A DNA stretch of 64,000 nt from DATIUV01 sp049322755 (lineage in GTDB: Bacteria > Pseudomonadota > Gammaproteobacteria > Burkholderiales > UBA6910): the NCBI GenBank assembly GCA_049322755.1, contig JBMOQX010000043.1:11632-75631 (forward strand), in the 5' to 3' direction. This document shows positions 18,688 through 26,308 of this stretch, one piece after another. The notes under the pieces are model-generated. The model saw only the letters and a program-made list of their open reading frames with translations. It did no database searches and had not been told where the DNA came from. Each line of letters starts with the position of its first letter. Position 1 is the first letter of the stretch. The translations under genes and the position numbers were made by a program.

Positions 18688-20676
18688 ATGGCCAAAGACG
18701 CCAGCTACAGCGCGAAGGACATCGAGATCCTGGAGGACCTCTCGCCGATCCTGCACCGGCCGGGGATGTACACCGACCCGGCCAATCCGAACCACGCGCT
18801 GATCGAGATCATCGACAATGCCGCCGACGAGGGCCTCGCCGGCTACGCGAAGCGCGTAGCCGTGACGCTGCACGAGGATGGCTCGGCCACCGTCGAGGAC
18901 GACGGCCGCGGCATTCCGGTGGACGTCCATCCCAAGAAAAAGCAACCGGCGGTGCAGGTGATCTTCACCACGCTGCATTCCGGCGGCAAGTTCCGCAAGA
19001 CCGACAAGGACGCCGCCTACCGCATCGCCGGCGGCCTGCACGGCGTCGGCGTGTGCGTGCCCAACGCGCTTTCGACCCGGCTCGAGGTCGAGATCAAGCG
19101 CGACGGCGGTGTGTACCGCATCGTCTTCGCCGACAACGGCCAGGTGAAGGAGCCGCTCGGGAAGCTGGCGGCGGCGGGCCCGCGCGACACCGGCACCAAG
19201 GTGCGTTTCTGGCCCGACCCGAAGTATTTCGATTCGCCGAAGATCGCCGCCGCCGAGATCGCCGCGCTGCTGCGCGCCAAGGCGATGCTGCTGCCGGGCG
19301 TGCGCTTCACCCTGGGGGTGGAGAAGAAGGGCCGGATCGAGACCAGCGAGTGGCACTTTCCGGAAGGCATCCGCGGCTATTTCTCCGAGGCGATCAACGG
19401 CCTCGACCCGGTGGCGGCGCCGTTCTTCGGCGAGCGCTACGTCACCGCCCAGTCGGAGTCCGACAGCTTCGCCGAGGGCGAGGGCGCGCTGTGGGCGATC
19501 GCCTGGACGCCGGAAGGCGAGCAGGTGGCCGAGTCCTACGTCAACATGATCCCGACGCGCCACGGCGGCACCCACGTCTCGGGGCTGCGCGAGGGCGTGT
19601 ACCAGGCGGTGAAGAATTTCATCGACCACCACGCCATGGGTCAGCGCGGCCTGAAGGTGGTGCCGGAGGACGTGTGGTCGCGCGCCTCCTACGTGCTGGC
19701 GGTGAAGATGCTGGATCCGCAGTTCAAGGGTCAGGTGAAGAACGAGCTGCTCTCGCGCGACGGCGTCAAGCTGGTGGCGCAGATGGTGCGAGATCCCTTC
19801 GAGCTGTGGCTCAACCAGAACGTCGAGGCGGGCAAGCGCATCGCCGAGCTGGCGCTGCGCCAAGCCAACGCCCGCACCCGCGCGGCGCAGAAAGTGGAAC
19901 GGCGCAAGACCTCCGGCGTGGCGGTGCTGCCGGGCAAGCTCACCGACTGCGCCTCCGACGACCCGGAGCGCAACGAGCTGTTCATCGTCGAGGGCGACTC
20001 CGCCGGCGGCTCGGCCAAGCAGGCGCGCGACAAGGAGTTCCAGGCGGTGCTGCCGCTCAAGGGCAAGCCCAAGAACACCTGGCAGGACAATCCCGACACG
20101 CTCTACTCCAACAAGGAAGTGGAGGCCATCGCGCTGGCCATCGGCGTCGATCACCACAGGCCCGGCGATGACGCCGATCTCTCCGGGCTGCGTTATCACC
20201 GCATCATCGTGCTGGCCGACGCCGACGTGGACGGCGCCCACATCCAGGTGCTGCTGCTGACGCTGTTCTTCCGCCACTTCCCGAGGCTGATCGAGCGCGG
20301 CCACGTTTACGTCGCCCAGCCGCCGCTGTACCGCATCGACGTGCCCGCCCACGGCAGGAACAAGCCGGCGCGCAAGCTCTACGCGCTGGACGAGGACGAG
20401 CTCGCTTCCCTGCAGGACAAGCTGGTGGACGAGGGCGTGAAGCCCGGCGCCTGGAGCGTGAGCCGCTTCAAGGGCCTGGGCGAGATGAGCCCGGAGCAGC
20501 TGTGGGAGACGACCCTCAACCCGGACACGCGCCGCGTCCTGCCGGTGAGCGTGGCCGACGCCGAGCGCGACGCCTCGCTGGAGACGTTCAACATGATGAT
20601 GGCGCGGGAGAACGCGTCGCAGCGGCGGGAATGGATGGAAGCGTTCGGCAATCTCGTCGAAGCCGATATCTCCTGA
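18688..20676 (+). CDS. parE: DNA topoisomerase IV subunit B
   Basis: 662 residues. GHKL ATPase motifs: IEIIDNAADEGLAGYA, VEDDGRGIPVDVHP, LHSGGKF and GGLHGVGVCVPNALS. The transducer domain and then the Toprim region follow, with FIVEGDSAGGSAKQARDKEF and ADADVDGAHIQVLLLTLFFR. The C-terminal end contains SRFKGLGEMSPEQLWETT. Length and motifs separate it from the longer gram-negative GyrB. Together with ParC, 19 bases downstream, it decatenates daughter chromosomes. The two form an operon. Confidence 0.95.
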   Translation: MAKDASYSAKDIEILEDLSPILHRPGMYTDPANPNHALIEIIDNAADEGLAGYAKRVAVTLHEDGSATVEDDGRGIPVDVHPKKKQPAVQVIFTTLHSGGKFRKTDKDAAYRIAGGLHGVGVCVPNALSTRLEVEIKRDGGVYRIVFADNGQVKEPLGKLAAAGPRDTGTKVRFWPDPKYFDSPKIAAAEIAALLRAKAMLLPGVRFTLGVEKKGRIETSEWHFPEGIRGYFSEAINGLDPVAAPFFGERYVTAQSESDSFAEGEGALWAIAWTPEGEQVAESYVNMIPTRHGGTHVSGLREGVYQAVKNFIDHHAMGQRGLKVVPEDVWSRASYVLAVKMLDPQFKGQVKNELLSRDGVKLVAQMVRDPFELWLNQNVEAGKRIAELALRQANARTRAAQKVERRKTSGVAVLPGKLTDCASDDPERNELFIVEGDSAGGSAKQARDKEFQAVLPLKGKPKNTWQDNPDTLYSNKEVEAIALAIGVDHHRPGDDADLSGLRYHRIIVLADADVDGAHIQVLLLTLFFRHFPRLIERGHVYVAQPPLYRIDVPAHGRNKPARKLYALDEDELASLQDKLVDEGVKPGAWSVSRFKGLGEMSPEQLWETTLNPDTRRVLPVSVADAERDASLETFNMMMARENASQRREWMEAFGNLVEADIS

Positions 20677-20695
20677 ATCGAGCCCACCCGGAACC

Positions 20696-23122
20696 ATGTC
20701 CGATCAGAAGAAGCTGTTTGACACCGGCGACACCGTCGCCGTGGCCGAGCGCGAGCCGGCGGGCGCGCCGAAGCCCGCCGCCGCCGGCGGCCGCGAGCTG
20801 CCGCCGCATTTCGCGCCGCTTGCGGGCGACCTCGGCGACGTGCTGCCCCTCGCCCGCTACGCCGCCACCCAGTACCTGCAGTACGCGGTGTCCACGGTCA
20901 AGGACCGCGCGCTGCCGCGGGTCGGCGACGGCCAGAAACCGGTGCAGGCGCGCATCCTCTACTCGCTTTGGGAAATGGGCGGCCGCTCCGGCACGCCGCG
21001 CAAGAAATCGGCGCGCGTGGTGGGCGACGTGCTGGGCAAGTTCCATCCCCACGGCGACGCGTCGGTCTACGACGCGCTGGTGCGCCAGGCCCAGGACTGG
21101 ACGCTGCGCTACCCGCTGGTGGATGGCGAGGGCAACTTCGGCTCCCGCGACGGCGACGACCCGGCGGCGATGCGCTACACCGAGTCGCGCCTCACCAAGT
21201 TCGCCGACGTGCTGCTGGCCGAGCTGGACCAGGGGACGGTGGATTTCGCGCCCAATTACGACGGCTCGCTCACCGAGCCCCGGGTGCTGCCGGCGCGGCT
21301 CCCGGTGGTGTTGCTGAACGGCGCCTCCGGCATCGCGGTGGGCATGGCGACCGAGATCCCGCCCCACAACCTCACCGAAGTGGCGCGGGCGACGGTGGCG
21401 CTGATCCGCAATCCCAAGCTCGATCTCGCCGGACTGATGGAGCACCTGCCGGGGCCGGATTTCCCCGGCGGCGCCCAGATCATCACGCCGCGCGAGGAGA
21501 TCGCCCAGGCCTACGCGACCGGCCGCGGCTCGGTACGCGTGCGCGCGTGCTGGACCATCGAGCGCTTGGCGCGCGGCCAGTGGCAGCTGGTGGTCACCGA
21601 GCTGCCGCCCGGCGCCTCCGCGCGCAAGGTGCTGGAGGAGATCGAGGCGCTCACCAACCCGCAGCCCAAGACGGGCAGGAAATCGCTCTCCCCGGAGCAG
21701 GTGCGCGAGAAGCAGCTGATGCTCTCGATGCTGGACCGCGCCCGCGACGAATCCGACCGCGCGCACCCGGTGCGGCTGGTGTTCGAGCCCAAGACGTCGC
21801 GCATCGACGAGAACGAGTTCATCAGGCTGCTGCTGGCCAAGACCAGCCTGGAGACCAACGCGGCGATGAACCTCACCATGGTGGGGCTCGACGGCCGGCC
21901 CACCATCAAGCCGCTGCGCGACGCGCTGGCGGAGTGGATCGAGTTCCGCTTTGCCACGGTGACGCGGCGCACGCAGCACCGCCTGGACAAGGTGCTGGAC
22001 CGCATCCACGTGCTGGAAGGCCGGCTCATCGTCCTGCTCAACGTCGACAAGGTGGTCAGGATCATCCGCCATGCCGACGAGCCCGGGGCCGAGCTGATGG
22101 CCGCGTTCAAGCTCTCCGAGCGCCAGGCCGAGGACATCCTGGAGATGCGCCTGCGCCAGCTGGCGAAACTGGAGCACATCAAGGTGGAGCAGGAGCTGGA
22201 TGGACTGCGCAAGGAGCAGAAGGACCTGGCGAAGGTGCTCGCCTCGCGCAAGGCGCTGGAGAACCTGGTGGTGAAGGAGATCGACGCCGACGCCAGGGCC
22301 TTCGGCGACGCCCGCCGCACCGTCATCGAAGCCTCCGAGAAAGCGGTGCTGGAGACGCCGGTGATCGACGAGCCGGTGACGGTGATCTTCTCGAAGAACG
22401 GCTGGGTGCGCGCGCGCCAGGGCTGGGGCGTGGACGCCGCGACGCTCACCTTCAAGGAAGGCGACACGCTGGCGGCGCTGATCGAGTGCCGCACCGTGGA
22501 CCCGGTGGCGTTCCTGGACTCCAGGGGCCGCGCCTACTCGGTGACCGCGGCCGAGTTGCCCACCGGGCGCGGCGACGGCGTGCCGGCCTCGTCGCTGGTG
22601 GACGTGCAGGAAGGCGCGCGCATCCTGCACTGCGTCGCCGGCAAGCCGGACACGAAGCTGCTGGCGGCCTCCAGCGGCGGCTACGGCTTCATCGCCACGC
22701 TGGGCGATCTGGTGTCCAACCGCCGCGCCGGCCGCGAGTTCATGACGCTGGATGAGGGCGAGGAGCCGCTGCGGCCGTTCCCGTTCGCCGATGCCCAGGG
22801 CAACTACGTGGCGGCGGCGTCGGAGCACGGCCGGCTGCTGCTGTTCTCGATCGAGGAGATGCGGCAGCTGGCGCGCGGGCGCGGCGTCATCATCATGGGG
22901 CTGGAGCCGGGCGAGCGGCTCGCCGCCGCCGCGGTATCCAACCGGAAGGAGCTGAGCGTCAAGGGGACCGGCCGCGGGGGCAAGGAAAAGAGCGTGACGT
23001 TGAAGGGCGACAAGCTTGTCCACCACGCCGGCCACCGCGCCCGCATGGGGCGGATGCTGGCCGACAGGCTCAAGCCTGCGGCGTTGGAAGTGGCGCGGCC
23101 GCCGGCGGCGCCGGGAGACTGA
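20696..23122 (+). CDS. parC: DNA topoisomerase IV subunit A
   Basis: 808 residues. The winged-helix breakage-reunion domain shows PRVGDGQKPVQARILYSLWE, GKFHPHGDASVYDALVRQAQ, and the active-site tyrosine region in AAMRYTESRLTKF. The long coiled coil and a reduced C-terminal domain follow. In the quinolone-resistance region the residue after HPHGD is Ala rather than the Ser of E. coli ParC and GyrA, with Ser next to it. As I recall, this is usual in betaproteobacterial ParC, so it may be natural rather than selected. It follows parE closely, and its stop codon abuts the stop of the convergent next gene with no gap. Confidence 0.95.
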   Translation: MSDQKKLFDTGDTVAVAEREPAGAPKPAAAGGRELPPHFAPLAGDLGDVLPLARYAATQYLQYAVSTVKDRALPRVGDGQKPVQARILYSLWEMGGRSGTPRKKSARVVGDVLGKFHPHGDASVYDALVRQAQDWTLRYPLVDGEGNFGSRDGDDPAAMRYTESRLTKFADVLLAELDQGTVDFAPNYDGSLTEPRVLPARLPVVLLNGASGIAVGMATEIPPHNLTEVARATVALIRNPKLDLAGLMEHLPGPDFPGGAQIITPREEIAQAYATGRGSVRVRACWTIERLARGQWQLVVTELPPGASARKVLEEIEALTNPQPKTGRKSLSPEQVREKQLMLSMLDRARDESDRAHPVRLVFEPKTSRIDENEFIRLLLAKTSLETNAAMNLTMVGLDGRPTIKPLRDALAEWIEFRFATVTRRTQHRLDKVLDRIHVLEGRLIVLLNVDKVVRIIRHADEPGAELMAAFKLSERQAEDILEMRLRQLAKLEHIKVEQELDGLRKEQKDLAKVLASRKALENLVVKEIDADARAFGDARRTVIEASEKAVLETPVIDEPVTVIFSKNGWVRARQGWGVDAATLTFKEGDTLAALIECRTVDPVAFLDSRGRAYSVTAAELPTGRGDGVPASSLVDVQEGARILHCVAGKPDTKLLAASSGGYGFIATLGDLVSNRRAGREFMTLDEGEEPLRPFPFADAQGNYVAAASEHGRLLLFSIEEMRQLARGRGVIIMGLEPGERLAAAAVSNRKELSVKGTGRGGKEKSVTLKGDKLVHHAGHRARMGRMLADRLKPAALEVARPPAAPGD

Positions 23123-23572
23123 TCAGAGCGTCTGGTACAGCCGCTCCGGCAGATGGTCGCGGATCTCGTCCGCGGACATTTGCGCCAGGTTCTTGGCGAT
23201 CTCGGTGTCCACCAGCGCGCGCGTGGGCGCGCTCAGCTTCTCCCTCAGCAGCCCGAGAAACTCCGGCGCGGCGACGATCATCAGCCGCCTGAACTCGCCG
23301 CCGGTGCGGCCGCTCTCGATCCGGGCCGCCACCTGCTCGGCGAAGCGCACCACGGTCTGGGCCTTGGGACCCGTCTGCTGCTCTTTGACGTGCCGGCCCG
23401 GCCCGCCGCTGTCGAACGTCACCCCCGGCAGGTCGGACGAGAGTTCGCGCTCGGCCAGCCGGCTCTCCGGATGCGCCAGCGTTTCGATCTCCCGCAGCTG
23501 GCCGGCGGGCGCGTCGGCCGCGAAGATCCGCGCGCGGCTGCTTTCCGCCACCACGATCCACAGTTCGGACAT
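23123..23572 (-). CDS. Host-attachment family protein
   Basis: About 149 residues from the ATG at 23572, preceded by AAGGAGA; nine further codons upstream lack one. MSELWIVVAESSRARIFAAD at the start, then SRLAERELSSDLPG, and C-terminal LMIVAAPEFLGLLREKL followed by KNLAQMSADEIRDHLPE match the family annotated as host attachment protein (related to eRF1-like baeRF domains). The name came from plant-attachment studies; the biochemical role is unknown and it is probably cytoplasmic, as no signal peptide exists. It is convergent with parC at zero distance. Confidence 0.75.
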   Translation of the reverse strand: MSELWIVVAESSRARIFAADAPAGQLREIETLAHPESRLAERELSSDLPGVTFDSGGPGRHVKEQQTGPKAQTVVRFAEQVAARIESGRTGGEFRRLMIVAAPEFLGLLREKLSAPTRALVDTEIAKNLAQMSADEIRDHLPERLYQTL

Positions 23573-23904
23573 GCTGTTCTCCTTAGAGCAATGCGTCAAC
23601 GCGGCTTCGCGCCGCCGGCCTGGGCCGCGGGCGGAAACCGCCGCTCCCCCCGCGGCCGCGTGGCCTCGTTGCCGTGGTAGCGACCCCGGTTCGTCGCGCC
23701 GCGAGTCCTGGTTTCGGGGCAGGTGCAGCAGGACGCGCGCTCGGCGGGCGCGTCACGGTGAGCGGGTTTCTCCGATATGCGAACCTCCGGGAGGGAAAAC
23801 GTGCTGCCTGCGTCTTCGACCCCCCATAATTCAATTATGGTGCCGCCGGGGCGCGCTTCAAGGCGCCGATGATCCCGATCCATGCTGCAACGCCGAGCCT
23901 GCCC
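23573..23904. other. Intergenic region with a 17-base palindrome
   Basis: A 332-base gap between divergent genes. No credible coding region is seen. The notable feature is CCATAAT-TCA-ATTATGG (23824-23840), a perfect 7-bp-arm inverted repeat in an AT-rich patch within GC-rich DNA, about 65 bases before the plus-strand gene. It could be an operator for either gene or a transcribed hairpin. Confidence 0.4.
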
Positions 23905-24324
23905 ATGCCGACAAGCCCCGACGTCACCCCCGGCCGCGCCGAGATCCGCGCCTTCGTTCAGACGCGGCTGGGCTGCGGCTGCCCGGAATCGGTGTTCGAG
24001 GCGGTCGAGCTGGAGCGCTCGGACGCCTTCTCCGCCGAGCGGCCCTACGATCTGCGCCTGGCGGTGGGCGGCCGGCTGCTGGTTTACGTGGTCCGCGTCG
24101 CCGCGCTCGCCGACCCCGCCGCCGATGTGCGCCGCATGGCGCGCGCGGGCCGGGAAGAGCGGGACGCCGGGCGCTTCAACCGCTTCCGTGCCGTGCTGGT
24201 GGCCGACGTTCCGGAGGACGTCCCGGCGCCGGCGCTGCGCGCGTTCGCGCAAGCGGTGGGGGCCGATGCCCGCTGCCACCTGCACGTGGTGGACCCGGCG
24301 GCCTGCGCCGCGCTGTTGGGCTGA
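23905..24324 (+). CDS. Hypothetical protein upstream of a putative metallopeptidase
   Basis: 139 residues from the ATG at 23905, 12 codons inside a longer open frame. IRAFVQTRLGCGCPESVFEA contains a Cys-x-Cys pair near the start. A beta strand (RLLVYVVRVAAL), a basic helix and VLVADVPEDVP follow, with LHVVDPAACAALLG at the end. I cannot name the family. The next gene starts 3 bases later, so they are co-translated and may work together. Confidence 0.6.
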   Translation: MPTSPDVTPGRAEIRAFVQTRLGCGCPESVFEAVELERSDAFSAERPYDLRLAVGGRLLVYVVRVAALADPAADVRRMARAGREERDAGRFNRFRAVLVADVPEDVPAPALRAFAQAVGADARCHLHVVDPAACAALLG

Positions 24325-24327
24325 GCG

Positions 24328-24858
24328 GTGCCGTTCGCCTACTACGAGCGCCTGAGCCCGGGCCGCCGGCGGGTCTACGACGCCAGCGACCGCATCGAGA
24401 CGGTTCCGGTGCCCGGCGCCGACGAGCTGCGCCCGCTGGTGGCGGCCATCGAGCGGGGCCTGGCGGACGAGCAACCGCGTCCCACGACGGCTGCCGCGCA
24501 ACGGCTCATCGACGAACTGGTCCGGCGCCTTGCGGTGCCGCCGATCCGGGTGAAGGTGTCCAAGGTGCGGCCCCGGATGGCGGACGGGGAGCTGCACGGC
24601 CTGTACGAGCCCGCCAACGATCCCGGCGAGGTGGCGGTGATTTCGGTGTGGATGCGCACCGCCCAGAGAAAGCAGGTGGTGAAATTCCGCACTTTCCTGC
24701 GCACGCTGCTGCACGAGTTCTGCCATCACCTCGACTACGAGCTCTACCGCTTTCCCGAAACGTTCCACACCGAGGGCTTTTACCAACGCGAGTCGCACCT
24801 GCTGAAACAGCTGGCGGGCGAGGCGGCCGGGGCCACGACATCACCGACGGGGCCTTGA
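24328..24858 (+). CDS. Putative zinc metallopeptidase
   Basis: 176 residues from a GTG 3 bases after the preceding stop. The diagnostic segment is LLHEFCHHLDYELY near residue 132, an HExxH zinc-binding motif, followed about 15 residues on by TEGFYQRESHL, which could supply the third ligand. Upstream lie a helical stretch and IRVKVSKVRPRMADGELHG. No signal peptide or membrane helix is visible, so it is probably cytosolic. The substrate is unknown, and peptidase activity is inferred from the motif alone. Confidence 0.65.
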   Translation: MPFAYYERLSPGRRRVYDASDRIETVPVPGADELRPLVAAIERGLADEQPRPTTAAAQRLIDELVRRLAVPPIRVKVSKVRPRMADGELHGLYEPANDPGEVAVISVWMRTAQRKQVVKFRTFLRTLLHEFCHHLDYELYRFPETFHTEGFYQRESHLLKQLAGEAAGATTSPTGP

Positions 24859-24922
24859 GGGCAACCGGGCCTGGTTCGGCGTAATCCCCCTGCCGGAGCG
24901 GGATCGGTGCGATCCGCAGTGG

Positions 24923-25019
24923 ATGTGAGTATGCGCTCACATCGTATCGGAACATTGAATTCACGATGTTTTTCAACATCTCGGGTTGACACGGCCGGGA
25001 ATATCCTTACAATAAGGAT
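24923..25019 (+). promoter_or_regulatory. ectR/ect promoter with three inverted repeats
   Basis: A strong sigma-70 promoter: TTGACA (24986-24991), 16 bases, TACAAT (25008-25013). Over the -10 lies the perfect palindrome ATCCTTA-CAA-TAAGGAT (25003-25019). Just upstream of the -35 is GATGTT-TTTC-AACATC (24965-24980), and further up ATGTGAG-TATGCG-CTCACAT (24923-24942). MarR-type EctR proteins are known to repress ect promoters by binding near the -10, so the 25003-25019 palindrome is the best operator candidate. The other two may bind osmotic or global regulators. Confidence 0.7.
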
Positions 25020-25051
25020 CATTCGTGTACATATGATTCTTACTAAATCCA

Positions 25052-25669
25052 TTGATCCGCAGACCTTTGCAACCCGAAGCAGCCGCGCCGACCCCGGCGC
25101 CGGACGTTACGCCGGAGACGGCCCCGGCAGTCCCGAAACCCGCCCCGGCGGAGCCGCGGCTGCGCCCGCCGGCTGACGCCGATGCGGCGCGGCGCTCGCG
25201 CTACGACTTGAGAGTTTTGCGCTCGATCCGCCGCATCATCCGCTGCGTCGATCTGAACTCGAAACAGCTCGAATCGACGCGCCAGATCACCGCCCCCCAG
25301 CTGGTCTGCCTGCGGGCCCTGGTCCACGCCGGGCAGATGAGCGCCAAGCACCTGGCCGGCGAGATCCACGTGAGCCCCAGCACCATGGTGGGCATCCTGG
25401 ACCGGCTGGAAGAGAAAGGCCTGGTCGTGCGGGAGCGCAGCCGTCACGACCGGCGGGTGGTGTGGGTGCGGCCGACCGACAAGGGGGCGCAGCTCGCCGA
25501 GCAGACGCCCTCGCCGCTCCAGGACCGGCTGGCCGAGGGCCTGGGCCATCTCCCCGAGCTGGAGCAGGCGGCCATCGCGCTGGCGCTGGAGCGGGTGTGC
25601 GAGCTCATGGAGGCGCAGCACATCGATTCCGCGCCCATTCTTGAAACCGGGCCCATCGCCAAGCCATGA
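25052..25669 (+). CDS. ectR: MarR-family regulator of ectoine genes
   Basis: 205 residues, probably from a TTG at 25052; no ATG is available before the conserved part. The first ~45 residues are Ala/Pro-rich. The domain starts at YDLRVLRSIRRIIRCVDLNS, typical of EctR, then ITAPQLVCLRALVHAGQMS, the recognition region AGEIHVSPSTMVGILDRLEE and wing ERSRHDRRVVWVRPT. EctR proteins repress ectABC(D) at low salt. It lies ~30 bases beyond a strong promoter with an overlapping palindrome and 93 bases ahead of ectA, so it may be autoregulated and partly co-transcribed with the operon. Confidence 0.85.
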   Translation: MIRRPLQPEAAAPTPAPDVTPETAPAVPKPAPAEPRLRPPADADAARRSRYDLRVLRSIRRIIRCVDLNSKQLESTRQITAPQLVCLRALVHAGQMSAKHLAGEIHVSPSTMVGILDRLEEKGLVVRERSRHDRRVVWVRPTDKGAQLAEQTPSPLQDRLAEGLGHLPELEQAAIALALERVCELMEAQHIDSAPILETGPIAKP

Positions 25670-25762
25670 GCGCCTGAGATCGCGCGGCGCGTCCCGCCCC
25701 GGGTCCCCGCGCCGCTTCCGGCACTGCTGAAGAAACCATCGAACGCCGAAGGAGGGAGCGCT

Positions 25763-26308
25763 ATGACCATCGCACCCGCATCCGAGACCACCGCCACGGA
25801 ATCCGTGCGCTTCGTGCGCCCGCGGATCGAGCAGGGCGCCGCCATCCGGCGGCTGATCGCCGACTGCCGGCCGCTGGATCTCAATTCCACGTATCTCTAC
25901 CTGCTGCTGACGCACCATTTCGCCGACACCTGCATTCTGGCGCGGGCCGGCGAGCGCGCGATCGGCTTCATTTCGGCCTATCGGCCGCCCGGCCGCGGCG
26001 CCACGCTGTTCGTCTGGCAGGTGGCGGTGGCGCCCGCGGCCCGCGGCCAGGGCCTGGCGGGGCGGATGCTGCGCGCGCTGCTGCAGCGCCAGGAGCTTCG
26101 CGGCGTGACGCGCGTCGAAACCACCGTGTCCCCGTCCAACGCGGCCTCGCGCGCCGTGTTTCAGAAGCTCGCGCAGTCCCTCGGCGCGCCGCTCGCGGAA
26201 AGCACCCTCTTTCGCGCCGACCATTTCGGGGCCGATGCCCACGAGGACGAGCGTCTCGTCGCCATCGGCCCGTTCCGAACCGACGACATCACCCAGGAGG
26301 ACGCATGA
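25763..26308 (+). CDS. ectA: L-2,4-diaminobutyrate N-acetyltransferase
   Basis: 181 residues with AAGGAGG upstream. GNAT fold: VRPRIEQGAAIRRLIADCRP, SYLYLLLTH-like LNSTYLYLLLTHHFADTCIL, and the acetyl-CoA loop VAPAARGQGLAGRMLRALL. It acetylates 2,4-diaminobutyrate to N-gamma-acetyl-diaminobutyrate, the second step of ectoine synthesis. It overlaps ectB by ATGA. Confidence 0.95.
   Translation: MTIAPASETTATESVRFVRPRIEQGAAIRRLIADCRPLDLNSTYLYLLLTHHFADTCILARAGERAIGFISAYRPPGRGATLFVWQVAVAPAARGQGLAGRMLRALLQRQELRGVTRVETTVSPSNAASRAVFQKLAQSLGAPLAESTLFRADHFGADAHEDERLVAIGPFRTDDITQEDA

Noticed and set aside
18637..23035. Long minus-strand reading frames of 686 and 815 codons opposite parE and parC
   Set aside because: They mirror the real genes in GC-rich DNA, have repetitive Arg/Gly/Val/His composition and no motifs; the plus-strand topoisomerase genes explain the sequence.
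24923..24942. A CRP site upstream of ectR
   Set aside because: The TGTGA and TCACA halves are separated by 8 bases rather than the required 6; kept only as an unassigned dyad.
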